NCBI RefSeq assembly: GCF_000722635.1
Contig: NZ_JOKH01000006.1
Coordinates: 160,063-213,105, forward strand
Length of the DNA: 53,043 bases
Origin: Endozoicomonas numazuensis
GTDB lineage: Bacteria > Pseudomonadota > Gammaproteobacteria > Pseudomonadales > Endozoicomonadaceae
Direction of reading: 5' to 3'
In this document: piece by piece, positions 29,747-38,528 of the stretch
How positions within the stretch are numbered: position 1 is the first letter of the stretch
Layout of the letters: each line of letters opens with the position of its first letter
The notes under the pieces: generated by a model
The model's database searches: none
Told to the model about the DNA's origin: nothing
Seen by the model: the letters and a program-made list of their open reading frames with translations, nothing else
Position numbers and translations under genes: made by a program

Positions 29747-31359
29747 ATATTAATGGCAGACCAACAACACCAGTCAACAGACACTCTGTTCAAAACGTCG
29801 CTGCCGCTCATCGAGAGCTGACTTCTAATGTTCGCCGCTCCAGCCTGATTGGCGGCGTCAGCCCTCAGGGTAGTCAAAACCTGTCACTTTCCGACCCGCC
29901 CAGCAGAGTTTTCAACCTCTCGAAAAACATTGTATTTGGCAACAACCAGATTCATTTTGAAAAAGGCAGCAATCTCTCCGACAAAGCGACAGTAGCCGCT
30001 GGCCAGGCAAGACATCTGATTGGTAAAGCGTCCTCTCTTACCTTGCTGGGCATGAAGATATCCAAATATCAGAAGACTGCAGAGAGCACCTATAAAATCC
30101 CTAACGAAGGATTCAGTCGTTCCTTTACCGCTTTTAGCGCCATCAATATCGCGGCCCAGGGATTAATGTTTATCAAATCGGCCGGTGAAACAGTCTACAA
30201 CGCGGTGCGTGACATCGGGGCCCACAGCAGCAGAAAAGAGTCCCAGGCGTTACTGGAAGATTACGACCCGGAAAAGCGATCTTTCAAAAGCGGTGCAAAC
30301 CATCAAGAGCGACATGAACGACTGCAAACACTGGTTGGAAAGAAAGGCTCAGACCTGTCCAGAAGCAAGGGCCAGGTTGTTCTGGACCGTCTGACGCAAG
30401 TAGCCGGACTGTCAGAACAGGCAACCGATACCACTCACTCGGCCATGTTACTGGCAGAAAGTTCCAGCAAGATTGCAGCACGAGCGGTGCCGGGACTTGG
30501 CATAGCACTGAGCGCTATCAATACCGTTTACTCCGCTATTCGCACAGGCTCTCAGGTCAGCGCCCTGAATAACCTGGCCAAAGCCAAATCTGCCACTCAG
30601 GACCCTTTGTTAAAAGCTCTGGCTGACCACATAAAACAGGAACGAACGTTTACGGCAAGAAAACATCTGGTCAACACGACGGTCAATCTGGCCATGACTG
30701 GAGTTGGCATTGGTCTGACAGCATCCGGAGTCGGGGCTCCCGCCGCATTTATCGGTGCGGGTGTAGCAGCAGGTGCTGTTTCTATTGGCAGCACAGCTCT
30801 GACAGCATGGCATGGCCGCAAGCTGGCAAAGGCCAGAGAAAAATCAGACCTTCTGATGCAGTCAGGCCGTTCTATGGAATCCATGGCCAAAGAAAATATT
30901 GGCGTCGCTGAAAAAGCATTTCTGAGCAGACTACGATCCGGAGATGGCGAAGAATTGAAAGAAGCGGTTGTGTTTCTCAGACGTTTTGGACTGACCGAAA
31001 ACACCATCAAAAAGTTGCAGCTGGCCCCGGAACAGACAGCTCTGAAAACCCTGAAAAAAGTCCTTTATCAGGACAAGGTGAAGTACAAGGGGCTGCAGTT
31101 AAAACAGACAGCAAAAACACTGGCTCATGTGGTCGGCCTTACAGCACTGGCCAAGCGCATCAAATCAGGCACGCTGTGGCTGATGGCCAAACTTAAGCCC
31201 CAAGGACAGACCTCAGTCGTGCAATCTCCCGGAAGTTCTCTCGCTGATCCTCCTGTGAACCAGCCAGACTCCCGGAGAAAACGGGCATACGCCTTTATGG
31301 ATAGATCTCAACCTTACCCTAGCCTGTCGGAGTACCAGCGACAGAGAATGACCGTATAA
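29743..31359 (+). CDS. Membrane-active type III effector/translocator candidate
   Basis: Seen: 538 residues with no Sec signal; a Ser/Asn/Gln-rich disordered N-terminus (1-60), as in type III secretion signals; hydrophobic stretches at 127-145, 244-266 and a long Gly/Ala-rich hairpin at about 307-357 (LAMTGVGIGLTASGVGAPAA then AFIGAGVAAGAVSIGSTALT); basic helical C-terminal half; a basic tail SRRKRAYAF. Known: effectors that insert in host membranes and translocators share such hairpins and need chaperones. Genes of that kind flank it on both sides. Inferred: a secreted protein inserting in host membranes. Not matched to a named family. Confidence 0.6.
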   Translation: MNINGRPTTPVNRHSVQNVAAAHRELTSNVRRSSLIGGVSPQGSQNLSLSDPPSRVFNLSKNIVFGNNQIHFEKGSNLSDKATVAAGQARHLIGKASSLTLLGMKISKYQKTAESTYKIPNEGFSRSFTAFSAINIAAQGLMFIKSAGETVYNAVRDIGAHSSRKESQALLEDYDPEKRSFKSGANHQERHERLQTLVGKKGSDLSRSKGQVVLDRLTQVAGLSEQATDTTHSAMLLAESSSKIAARAVPGLGIALSAINTVYSAIRTGSQVSALNNLAKAKSATQDPLLKALADHIKQERTFTARKHLVNTTVNLAMTGVGIGLTASGVGAPAAFIGAGVAAGAVSIGSTALTAWHGRKLAKAREKSDLLMQSGRSMESMAKENIGVAEKAFLSRLRSGDGEELKEAVVFLRRFGLTENTIKKLQLAPEQTALKTLKKVLYQDKVKYKGLQLKQTAKTLAHVVGLTALAKRIKSGTLWLMAKLKPQGQTSVVQSPGSSLADPPVNQPDSRRKRAYAFMDRSQPYPSLSEYQRQRMTV

Positions 31360-31370
31360 GGATGGATAGG

Positions 31371-31835
31371 ATGACTGGAATAGAATTGTTGCAAAACTGG
31401 ATGAAGCAAGTCGGCATAGGAAAAGAAGCTCTGGACGACTCCGGACGTGTCTGCGCCTTTGTTTTTGACAACGAGCTGCCCGTTTCCGTTGAAGCCCCGG
31501 CTTATTGCGATGATGTCTTTATTATTATTGAACTGACTGAAATTGGCCGGGGTGAAATACGACGCAAACGAATCGAAACCGCCATGAAACTCAATGCCTA
31601 TGCTTTGGAAACCCGGGGAGGCGTACTGGGATGGGATTCTGTAGGCGAAAGACTGGTTCTGTCCTATCGCGCGACCACAGAGTTGCTGACGGAGCAGCTA
31701 CTGGACAACATGGTATCCAACCTGCTTGAAGTCGCCGAACAACTGAAACCGGTTCTTGCCATGGAAAAAGAAAAAGCCGTTCAGGAGAAACTGGCCAACG
31801 ACTTCGATCACATGTTTAAGCCGATCTCTCCCTGA
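31371..31835 (+). CDS. CesT-like type III secretion chaperone
   Basis: Seen: 154 residues from ATG 31371 (AAGGA 8 nt upstream; the ATG at 31362 is too close to it). N-terminal helix GIELLQNWMKQVGI, strands VCAFVFDNELPVSVEAP and DVFIIIELTEIGRG, helix RKRIETAMKLNAYALETRGG, strands LGWDSVGERLVLSYRA, and a C-terminal helix LLEVAEQLKPVLAMEKEK. This is the CesT/SycE class I order. It lies 11 nt after the effector gene, the normal place for the cognate chaperone. Ends 4 nt before the convergent Prx5 gene. Confidence 0.75.
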   Translation: MTGIELLQNWMKQVGIGKEALDDSGRVCAFVFDNELPVSVEAPAYCDDVFIIIELTEIGRGEIRRKRIETAMKLNAYALETRGGVLGWDSVGERLVLSYRATTELLTEQLLDNMVSNLLEVAEQLKPVLAMEKEKAVQEKLANDFDHMFKPISP

Positions 31836-31839
31836 AGAC

Positions 31840-32337
31840 TCAAAGCCGCGCCAAAAGCGTGTCAGCATCGGTGTAACAGAAATGACCCGGATCTTCTCTC
31901 AGGAAGTCAGTAATCACGCCATTATCTACGACCATGGCAAATCGGTCTGAACGCACCCCCATCCCTCGGCCAGACAAATCCAGGGTGACATCCATCAAGG
32001 AGACCAGTTCAGCCGAACCGTCACTGAGCATACGCATCTTGTCACGGCACCGCATCTCCTCAGACCAGGCCCACATCACAAAAGGATCGTTGACCGAAAT
32101 ACACCACAATTCATCAATACCCTGCTTGACGAATTCATCATAAGCCCGGATATAGCCGGGAACATGATTACTTGAGCAGATCGGAGTAAAAGCACCAATA
32201 ATACCAATGGCCAGCACCTTTTTTTTATGTGCCAGATCGGGCAAGCGCCATATTTTCGGCCCCTCTGGGTGGGAGCCGTCATCAATGTACTCGTAGATAT
32301 CTATATCTGGAAGATGGTCACCAACCTGAATACTCAT
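31840..32337 (-). CDS. Peroxiredoxin 5-type (redoxin domain) protein
   Basis: Thiol peroxidase that reduces hydroperoxides. Seen: VGDHLPDIDIYEY, the active site IGAFTPICSSNHVPGYI with the peroxidatic Cys, DELWCISVNDPFVMWAW and SGRGMGVRSDRFAMVVDNG. The Prx5/PMP20 pattern is GAFTPTCS..HLPGY, so Ile and Val replace usual Thr and Leu, mild changes. Length 165 is usual. It is convergent with the chaperone gene at a 4-nt gap. Confidence 0.9.
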   Translation of the reverse strand: MSIQVGDHLPDIDIYEYIDDGSHPEGPKIWRLPDLAHKKKVLAIGIIGAFTPICSSNHVPGYIRAYDEFVKQGIDELWCISVNDPFVMWAWSEEMRCRDKMRMLSDGSAELVSLMDVTLDLSGRGMGVRSDRFAMVVDNGVITDFLREDPGHFCYTDADTLLARL

Positions 32338-32401
32338 GAGTCCCTTCTCATAAATGATCCTGTTACTTAAAACCTAATTTAAAAATACCGAAGAATAAAG
32401 T

Positions 32402-32506
32402 TCAGCGTCGTTTCAGAGCAATAACAGCCCGACGATCATTAATCGCCAAGTAGGCCAATTGTTCAGATTCAGGGTATTTCTTGGCCTGATAAAGATTTTT
32501 CTTCAT
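32402..32506 (-). CDS. Possible 34-residue basic small protein
   Basis: A short ATG frame encodes MKKNLYQAKKYPESEQLAYL followed by AINDRRAVIALKRR. Composition looks coding: amphipathic, charged, tidy stop. It lies upstream of the Prx5 gene on the same strand. No strong ribosome site or known family. Confidence 0.35.
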   Translation of the reverse strand: MKKNLYQAKKYPESEQLAYLAINDRRAVIALKRR

Positions 32507-32662
32507 AATGCATTGTATTCAACCAATAGTGGCATGAGTTCAGGCCGTTCACATTGAAATAGTTCAGCCATCCATCAGAATGCATTGCTCGCGTGTAAAG
32601 TCGCCTCTGCACTCGTCGAAACCCTGAATAACATTTCAAGTGTATTTCACGGATGGGAAGCT

Positions 32663-32890
32663 ATGTCAGACGCCATACCACCAAGAGACCGCCCGGAGTG
32701 GGCCGCCATGGCTCAGGGACAAATCAAAATGGACAAGTATGTTCTTCAGCTGCAGGTTGACCGGGTCACCCGCAATATGGAATCGGGCTCCATGACACTG
32801 GATGAAGCCACCGAATATCTCTACCAGTACTTTCTCAAATACCCCAAGGGCTTTCGCAGCGATCTGACCACCATTTTCAAACAGTGGTAA
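32663..32890 (+). CDS. 75-residue protein of unknown function
   Basis: ATG at 32663 follows GGGAAG. Sequence begins MSDAIPPRDRPEWAAMAQGQ and continues as two predicted helices (KYVLQLQVDRVTRNMESGSM, LDEATEYLYQYFLKYP). Soluble, no signal peptide. It ends 36 nt before the next gene on the same strand, so the two probably form an operon. No family recognised. A longer frame starting at 32585 has no ribosome support. Confidence 0.6.
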   Translation: MSDAIPPRDRPEWAAMAQGQIKMDKYVLQLQVDRVTRNMESGSMTLDEATEYLYQYFLKYPKGFRSDLTTIFKQW

Positions 32891-32926
32891 CCCGGACGGA
32901 ACCGAATTACGGATAAAGGAATGACC

Positions 32927-33907
32927 ATGAAAAAAATTCAATCTGTTGAAGCCGTCTCAAAACTGATCAAAGAGGGGAAAGTGCTTTCCCTGGCCGGAGA
33001 CGAACGAGTACTGTCCCAGCTGCCCGAAGGCCACTGGATTGCAGGAACCACGCCCTATTTTATGAGTGAAGATGAGGGCCTTTTCCAGCAGGAGGCTATC
33101 TATGTTGATGTGCTTTCTGATTATGTAAAAGGCCATACCATTAAACAGTATGACGCCAGCAACCTGCACCAGATCACTAAAGATCGCTATGAGAACGGGT
33201 TTACTATCCTGGTGATCCCGGCCTTCTCTCAGGTACATTCAGATTACGCACTGAAAGCACCAGACTTTGAAGGCCTCTACGATGCTCCGGTACTGGGCTG
33301 GGTCAGTGGTAAAGACCTGAACTCTGAAGATCAGCCAAAGATCTACAACGGAACCAATGGCAGCTCATCTTCAGACCAGGCTGTCGCTCTGCACCTTGAA
33401 CTACCCGAAGGACAGATGGCTGATCTGGAAATCTTCAACATACATAAGCCCAACCCTGACAGTCCATTGATTGAATTCGATGACAACAGCTTTGAGGTAA
33501 CAGACTGTAAGGTGGACGGCCAACCCATGAACTTCACCCAGTTCATTCAAGACCGTAAGTTGGATATCCAGTCTCCCATTATTTGTGACTATGCAGGCGC
33601 CAGTATCAATGTCTGCATTCAAAATATTGATGAAGACTCAGGAAAGGTTCAGTTCTATGCGCCGGTTTTCAAGGGCAGAAAGTATCGACTGGCTATTCCG
33701 CTGGATGACTACGCCCAGGAGTTTACATCGAACCTGCCCGTGGCCAAAAGTGACGTGGTGTTTTCCTGCAACTGTGTGCTGAACTTTTTATACGGTGAGC
33801 TGGAAGGCAAAAAAGCCGGTTTTCCCGGCCCTATCACTTTTGGAGAAATTGGTTATCTATTGCTGAACCAGACCATGACCTACCTGAATATCACGGATAT
33901 GGAATAA
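32927..33907 (+). CDS. Unknown protein with FIST-C-like tail (DUF6976-like?)
   Basis: Seen: 326 residues, soluble. Conserved-looking segments are LSLAGDERVLSQLPEGHWIA, YDAPVLGWVSGKDL, the paired-cysteine segment VFSCNCVLNFLYGELEG, and the C-terminus GFPGPITFGEIGYLLLNQTM. Known: FIST-C domains, in sensory proteins, end with a similar GxxTFGEI...NQT tail. The name DUF6976 is from memory and not certain. ATG at 32927 has AAGGA 7 nt upstream; the earlier ATG at 32921 touches the ribosome site. Follows the 75-residue gene. Function unknown. Confidence 0.6.
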   Translation: MKKIQSVEAVSKLIKEGKVLSLAGDERVLSQLPEGHWIAGTTPYFMSEDEGLFQQEAIYVDVLSDYVKGHTIKQYDASNLHQITKDRYENGFTILVIPAFSQVHSDYALKAPDFEGLYDAPVLGWVSGKDLNSEDQPKIYNGTNGSSSSDQAVALHLELPEGQMADLEIFNIHKPNPDSPLIEFDDNSFEVTDCKVDGQPMNFTQFIQDRKLDIQSPIICDYAGASINVCIQNIDEDSGKVQFYAPVFKGRKYRLAIPLDDYAQEFTSNLPVAKSDVVFSCNCVLNFLYGELEGKKAGFPGPITFGEIGYLLLNQTMTYLNITDME

Positions 33908-33908
33908 C

Positions 33909-33937
33909 AATAAAGGGCTGAATATCAGCCCTTTATT
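33909..33937. terminator. Bidirectional intrinsic terminator
   Basis: Perfect 13-bp arms aataaagggctga/tcagccctttatt (33909-33921, 33925-33937) around a 3-nt loop. The A- and T-rich ends give a T-run on both strands. It separates the plus-strand gene ending at 33907 from the minus-strand gene ending at 33941. Confidence 0.9.
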
Positions 33938-33940
33938 CAT

Positions 33941-34507
33941 TTACCAGGTCCAGGACAGATCCATCTGATACACCAGATCCTTTTCAAAAGAGTGGACGGG
34001 CTCAATTTCTTTAAAACTGAAGCGCGCCGAAGGCAAGGAAGACTCTTCCGGCTTCTGGCTCCAAAGCATTTCCAGAGGCCCTGGTTGCTTACTGGCTTCT
34101 TCTGCAGAGCTCAGTCGCTTTTGTACAGCCGATAAACCAGAAAAAGTGGTCAGATAATCAAAGACATTGCGAGCCTGCCCTACGAGGTTTCTTGCGGCAG
34201 GCGCCAAAAAGCCAAAACTGTATTCAAAAGATGAATTGTCAGAAGACAGGCCATTCACGTCCGGAGTCTGGCTGCCTGCCTGTCTGAGAGAGAACGTGAC
34301 ATTTTCCAGTTGAGTCCACCCCATCAAAGGCTGAACATCTAACCGGTATTCAAAGGCTTGACCGTAGACACCCGGGGGGGAGTCAGCCTGTGTCGGGTCA
34401 TAATCGGAGTACCGGTTCTCAAAAGCCAGAGCCAGTCCCGGCAACATACAAAGTGTGAGCAATAGTGCAAATGGGTTAAACATAGTTTCAGTATTACTGG
34501 CTTTCAT
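33941..34507 (-). CDS. Secreted protein of unknown function
   Basis: Seen: signal peptide MFNPFALLLTLCMLPGLALA, then a body with FEYRLDVQPLMGWTQLENVT, SFEYSFGFLAPAARNLVGQA and a C-terminus ending YQMDLSWTW, an aromatic end like that of beta-rich envelope proteins. The start is uncertain: ATG at 34507 or at 34483 (MFNPF); neither has a clear ribosome site. No family recognised. Preceded by a region with a MITE-like element. Confidence 0.55.
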   Translation of the reverse strand: MKASNTETMFNPFALLLTLCMLPGLALAFENRYSDYDPTQADSPPGVYGQAFEYRLDVQPLMGWTQLENVTFSLRQAGSQTPDVNGLSSDNSSFEYSFGFLAPAARNLVGQARNVFDYLTTFSGLSAVQKRLSSAEEASKQPGPLEMLWSQKPEESSLPSARFSFKEIEPVHSFEKDLVYQMDLSWTW

Positions 34508-35078
34508 GCCAGCTATCAATCAGCCTGTTGATTTTGTTATTCCCATGAACCTGCTCTCCCTGATCTCAGCTGGAAACATTCCCGTTTCACTCATGGTGGC
34601 TACCGTAAACGACCATCAAATAAATTAACTGCCAGAATCCATCTTGAGTATTCTGAGCACAATAAACTTTATTATACGACCAGATACAATTATTAACAGT
34701 AGTTTACGGTTATTTTACAGGACTGGACCCACCCTGTTGCAAGACCTGATTCTGATCAAATAATGAATCCTAGGAGGCTGACCGAGAATAGACAGCCCGG
34801 CCTAAAATCCAGAAAGAACGGCCATCTTTTCCACTGAATTTGCTTAAATAGGTCAACTATTCGCACAAATTCAGTGAAAAAGCTGACTCGTTCTACTGAA
34901 TTTTATGCTCGGACGCTATTCTCGGTCAGCCTCCTAGAAGTTCATCACACACTCTTCGAACACACTTCAAATTCAGCCACACTGCCAGTGAAATATCGTG
35001 ATTCACAGTGGTCTATGCAGGCTCTATGGATATCTTAAAAAGCGAATGCAAGGACAGATGTGAACCAGTCCCGACTGA
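34508..35078. other. Intergenic region holding a MITE-like element
   Basis: No gene seen between the secreted protein and syd except the 168-bp inverted-repeat element at 34770-34937. The stretches on either side are AT-rich and show nothing else recognisable. Confidence 0.6.
34770..34937. mobile_element. 168-bp MITE with perfect 22-bp terminal inverted repeats
   Basis: Left end ctaggaggctgaccgagaat(ag) at 34770-34791 is the exact reverse complement of 34916-34937. The outermost ctag at each end could be 4-bp target duplications rather than element sequence, as seen with some IS5-type elements. A second inner inverted repeat (34827-34842, 34866-34881) pairs too. There is no coding frame. A remnant of the same ends lies at 8758-8803. 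Confidence 0.88.
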
Positions 35079-35636
35079 TTACACGACAGGCTCAAGTGTG
35101 TTAAGAAACTCAGCCATATTGCTCGCCACTTTGCGATGAGGTTTCTTGCCGACTTTTTCAGCCCAGATTTCTCCGGTTTCATTATTCAGAGTGAGATTGA
35201 TGTCCTCCATATCTGTAACGGCAAAAAACAAAGTGACAGGCTGACGCAGTTTCCGCTTCATCCAGATATGCCCCAACAGGTTTTCCTGTAACCGTTCAAA
35301 ATCCTTTGAACTCCAGGCAAACAACAACTCCAACTCCCCTTCTCCGGTTCTGGCAGGCAAGTTCGCAGAGTAAAAACTTCCGTAATAGGCTTTGATATCC
35401 GGATGAAGCTCCAACTCCAGCGCAGACTCAATGTTGTCAAAGTCTAACCGGGGCTCACAAACCACGGGTTGCCAGCTCACCTCTGCCAAATCAGCCACTT
35501 CCTGCTGTTCACAGGGAGACGGCCAGTCACTGTCATGCTCAATAACAGGCAGTGACTGATGCTTAATCTCATAACAACGCCTGAATTTTTCATGAAAATC
35601 ATTCAAGGCATCTTTGACTGCCTGATGGTTGGGCAT
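35079..35636 (-). CDS. syd: Syd, SecY-interacting protein
   Basis: Cytosolic protein that binds SecY and checks translocon assembly. Seen: DALNDFHEKFRRCYE, PWQPVVCEPRLDFDNIESAL-like segment (WQPVVCEPRLDFDNIE), LHPDIKAYYGSFYSANLPAR, ELLFAWSSKDFERLQENLLG and FFAVTDMEDINLTLNNETGE, which match the Syd family along its whole length. ATG at 35636 has AGGA 8 nt upstream (185 residues, E. coli 181); the frame also extends to a TTG at 35657. Confidence 0.95.
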   Translation of the reverse strand: MPNHQAVKDALNDFHEKFRRCYEIKHQSLPVIEHDSDWPSPCEQQEVADLAEVSWQPVVCEPRLDFDNIESALELELHPDIKAYYGSFYSANLPARTGEGELELLFAWSSKDFERLQENLLGHIWMKRKLRQPVTLFFAVTDMEDINLTLNNETGEIWAEKVGKKPHRKVASNMAEFLNTLEPVV

Positions 35637-35694
35637 GCGGGGGTCCTGAGTGAACAATCAAAACGGAAGAGTGAGTATAACGCCCTCGGCCAGC

Positions 35695-36165
35695 CTACTG
35701 TTGTACTTTTACCTTTCCTTGCTTTTCTTGCCAGTTCTGGTCGCCATCCTGAATATACTTCTCAACCTGATCGAGCCATCGTTCCCTGACGCTAAATCAG
35801 ATACAGACGATTATCTTTGACAGTGAACGCTTTGGGATCACTCTTTACCACCAGATTATTGGCCATCGCATAAGCGCAACCCCCCCATAACGGGGAATGT
35901 ACTGTTGCGGATTCTCAAGAAACTGATCGAGATTTTCCTGACGGCTGAAATACCAGGTTACGCCCTGATATTCTGCAGCCATCCCTGAAACTCCGGGCAC
36001 TGCTCTGGATTCGTTGAAATAGGCCACAGCATCATACCCCTCCAGAGCCACCCCCTTTTTCTGGTAAACCGGCTGGCCATTCAATGACACACACCCCGCC
36101 AATAGAAGAACAAGACCGAGTATTGTGAAAAGTCCGATTCGTTTCTTCACTGAACGCTTCCCCAT
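35695..36165 (-). pseudogene. YHS-domain lipoprotein with two frameshifts
   Basis: Seen: ATG at 36165 (AAGGAG upstream), lipobox LLLAGC, then GYDAVAYFNES and WYFSRQENLDQFLENPQQYI of a YHS domain. At a run of seven G (35880-35886) the frame breaks after RYGG; a neighbouring frame continues as CAYAMANNLVVKSDPKAF and DNRLYL. A second break near 35795 is followed by another frame with RERWLDQVEKYIQDGDQNW and a stop at 35695. Read together, the three pieces make one full-length protein. Known: YHS lipoproteins occur in envelopes; function unclear. It is a pseudogene unless sequencing or slippage is to blame. Confidence 0.85.
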
Positions 36166-36350
36166 TTCCCTGAACTCCTTAAATTTCATTGAAACGAAGA
36201 TTGATTGAATCCAGAACCTTTCATTCGTCGTAGAGTCATGTAATAAACAATGAAAAGCATTTCGTTGAATAATAATGATTCGGGACATGAAATACTGGAC
36301 GCACTGCTCATTCAGTATCAAACCGTCCCCACAAAAGGATTGATGGTGAG

Positions 36351-38519
36351 GTGAGAGTTAATGATCAACCTATTATTGTCAGAGCAATCGTATTACTGAT
36401 TGTTATGAGCCTTTTCCTGTTTGCCATAGCCGGCATAACGGACTTGAAAGGTAATGCCAGCTACAGGGCCTATTTTTCCGAACAGGACGACAGGGTTAAG
36501 CAGCTGGATGACATTAGTAAAACCTTCAACCTGTATGAACCGCTGGTTATCATCATCACCGCTCCGGAAGGTAATACACTGGATGACAGCCCGGGTATAC
36601 TGCCAGCCGCGCGCTCACTGCAGGAGGCTCTGGAGTCTCTTCCTTCTGTAAAGTACAGCACCAGTTTTGAAGCTTATATCGTTGACCCCGAAGATGAGTT
36701 TGCTTCCCCGATTGAAAGCCAGACGCCTTTTCAAGCAACCGTTGCATCGTTATTAGTCAGCCAAGACCGACGGTCGGGCCTAATCGTTCTGGACGTTTCT
36801 CTGGATTCACCGGGAGACGCCAAAGAAATCCTGTTATTCAATCAACAGGTAAACGATCTGGTTGATCAACACCTGAACCGCCCCCTGGGAACCCACAGTC
36901 TTTTAAGTGGTGCCTTGGCACTGAACACCGCTTATATCGATGTGGTAAAGCATGACGTCAAACTGTTTGCCCCCGGATTAATTGCATTAATGATGATGGT
37001 ACTGATTGCCATCTTCCGTCGTATCTCCATTGCTCTGCTATTGATTGCCACCGGTACCCTCTCCGTACTGACAGCCTTTGGCATACTGGGTTATTTTCAG
37101 GTCAGCCTGACGGCTATTAATGCCTTTGTTCCCATTATCATTATTGCTCTGGCCATTGTTACCGCCATGCACAACGTCCTGGGTATGTACCAGCACATTG
37201 CCTCAGGAGAGCCTGTTACAAGAGCCGTTGAGAAAAGCTATCAGGAAAACCTGACACCCCTGTCTTTAAGTTGTTTGACCACCGCAGCCGGTTTTTTATT
37301 CCTGCTAACCAGCCCTTCCCCACCCATTCAAATTGTGGGCATCAGCGTTGCCCTTGGCATCGTACTTTCTTACCTGCTCACCCTGACATGGATGAGATTT
37401 ATCCTGCCCCTGTTAACCATAAGCAAAGAGGAAGCAAGCAGGGTTCTGGACAGAATTTCACCGGTTCGACTGAAAACAATTTGCTCAAGGCATTATCGCA
37501 AGCTCATCACCTCAAGCCTTCTTTTACTGATTCTTTCCAGTGCAGCACTGACTCAGTTAAGAATTGACGACAATGTCTTTCATTATTTCCCCGAACAGCA
37601 TCCTTTTCGCTCCAGCCTCGGCCTGCTGGATCAACAATTTTCCGGCGCCACCACCCTCAATTATGTGATCACACTGTCTGAACAGGACACAAAAAGGTTC
37701 GATCAAATCAAAGCGCTGCAACGGTTCACCCAATGGTTAAGAGAAAGAACCGATGTTCATCAGATTCTGATGCCGCCAGAACATTTACTGGAACCAGGCG
37801 CCCTGAAAAAAGCCCAACCATTCGTCAACTTCAGCTCTACCGGGCTGGAACGATTAATCACAGCAGATGGCAGAAAAATCAGACTCGAGCTTCATCTCAA
37901 TTCATTGAGCGCCAGAGAACTAATGACATTCGACTGGCAGACTCGACAGTGGCTTGAGCTCCACGCTCCGTCACTGCCCATTAAGGGCGGTACCAGTGCA
38001 GAGATGATGTTCGCCCAACTCAGTCATCAGAACGCCCTGAACATGTTCTCTTCGCTTCTGATCGCCTTGTTACTTATCACGCTATTGATTGGAGCCCTGC
38101 TTCGCTCATGGACAGCCATGGCCCTGGCTCTGTTCAGCAATTTCTTTCCGGTATTACTGGTTTACGGCTTCTGGTCAGCCACAGGCGGCCCCATTTCCCT
38201 GGGCTGCGCTGTAGTTATAGGCATGATCATGGGTGTTATCGTCGACGACACATTACATGTATTGATCAAGTATCAACGCCGAAGAAAAGTCGCAGGTGCA
38301 GACAACGCTTTGAACATTGTCTGGCAAAGCGTGATGCCGGCAGTCTGGGTCAGCAGTTTGATATTAATGGTAGCCCTGACGGTTGGACTGCTATCGGACT
38401 TCAGACCCATTGCTGAATTAAGTTTTCTGAGCATTGCCACTCTGCTGGCAGCATTACTGACAGACCTGATTGTGTTACCTGCCCTGTTGGGCAGAGACAT
38501 AATCAAAAGCCGAGTCTAG
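36351..38519 (+). CDS. RND/MMPL-family exporter
   Basis: Inner-membrane proton-driven transporter of lipids or hydrophobic products. Seen: 722 residues with about 12 spans: one near residues 9-29, a large periplasmic loop (30-205), five spans to about 350, one near 385, a second loop, and five spans to 715. SSD-like parts include LTAINAFVPIIIIALAIVTA and MHNVLGMYQHIASGEP, and in the second half CAVVIGMIMGVIVDDTLHVL, with conserved Asp pair. GTG start. First gene of a three-gene set; 9 nt before the next. Likely exports the product made by its partners. Confidence 0.85.
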   Translation: MRVNDQPIIVRAIVLLIVMSLFLFAIAGITDLKGNASYRAYFSEQDDRVKQLDDISKTFNLYEPLVIIITAPEGNTLDDSPGILPAARSLQEALESLPSVKYSTSFEAYIVDPEDEFASPIESQTPFQATVASLLVSQDRRSGLIVLDVSLDSPGDAKEILLFNQQVNDLVDQHLNRPLGTHSLLSGALALNTAYIDVVKHDVKLFAPGLIALMMMVLIAIFRRISIALLLIATGTLSVLTAFGILGYFQVSLTAINAFVPIIIIALAIVTAMHNVLGMYQHIASGEPVTRAVEKSYQENLTPLSLSCLTTAAGFLFLLTSPSPPIQIVGISVALGIVLSYLLTLTWMRFILPLLTISKEEASRVLDRISPVRLKTICSRHYRKLITSSLLLLILSSAALTQLRIDDNVFHYFPEQHPFRSSLGLLDQQFSGATTLNYVITLSEQDTKRFDQIKALQRFTQWLRERTDVHQILMPPEHLLEPGALKKAQPFVNFSSTGLERLITADGRKIRLELHLNSLSARELMTFDWQTRQWLELHAPSLPIKGGTSAEMMFAQLSHQNALNMFSSLLIALLLITLLIGALLRSWTAMALALFSNFFPVLLVYGFWSATGGPISLGCAVVIGMIMGVIVDDTLHVLIKYQRRRKVAGADNALNIVWQSVMPAVWVSSLILMVALTVGLLSDFRPIAELSFLSIATLLAALLTDLIVLPALLGRDIIKSRV

Positions 38520-38528
38520 GAGTACAGC

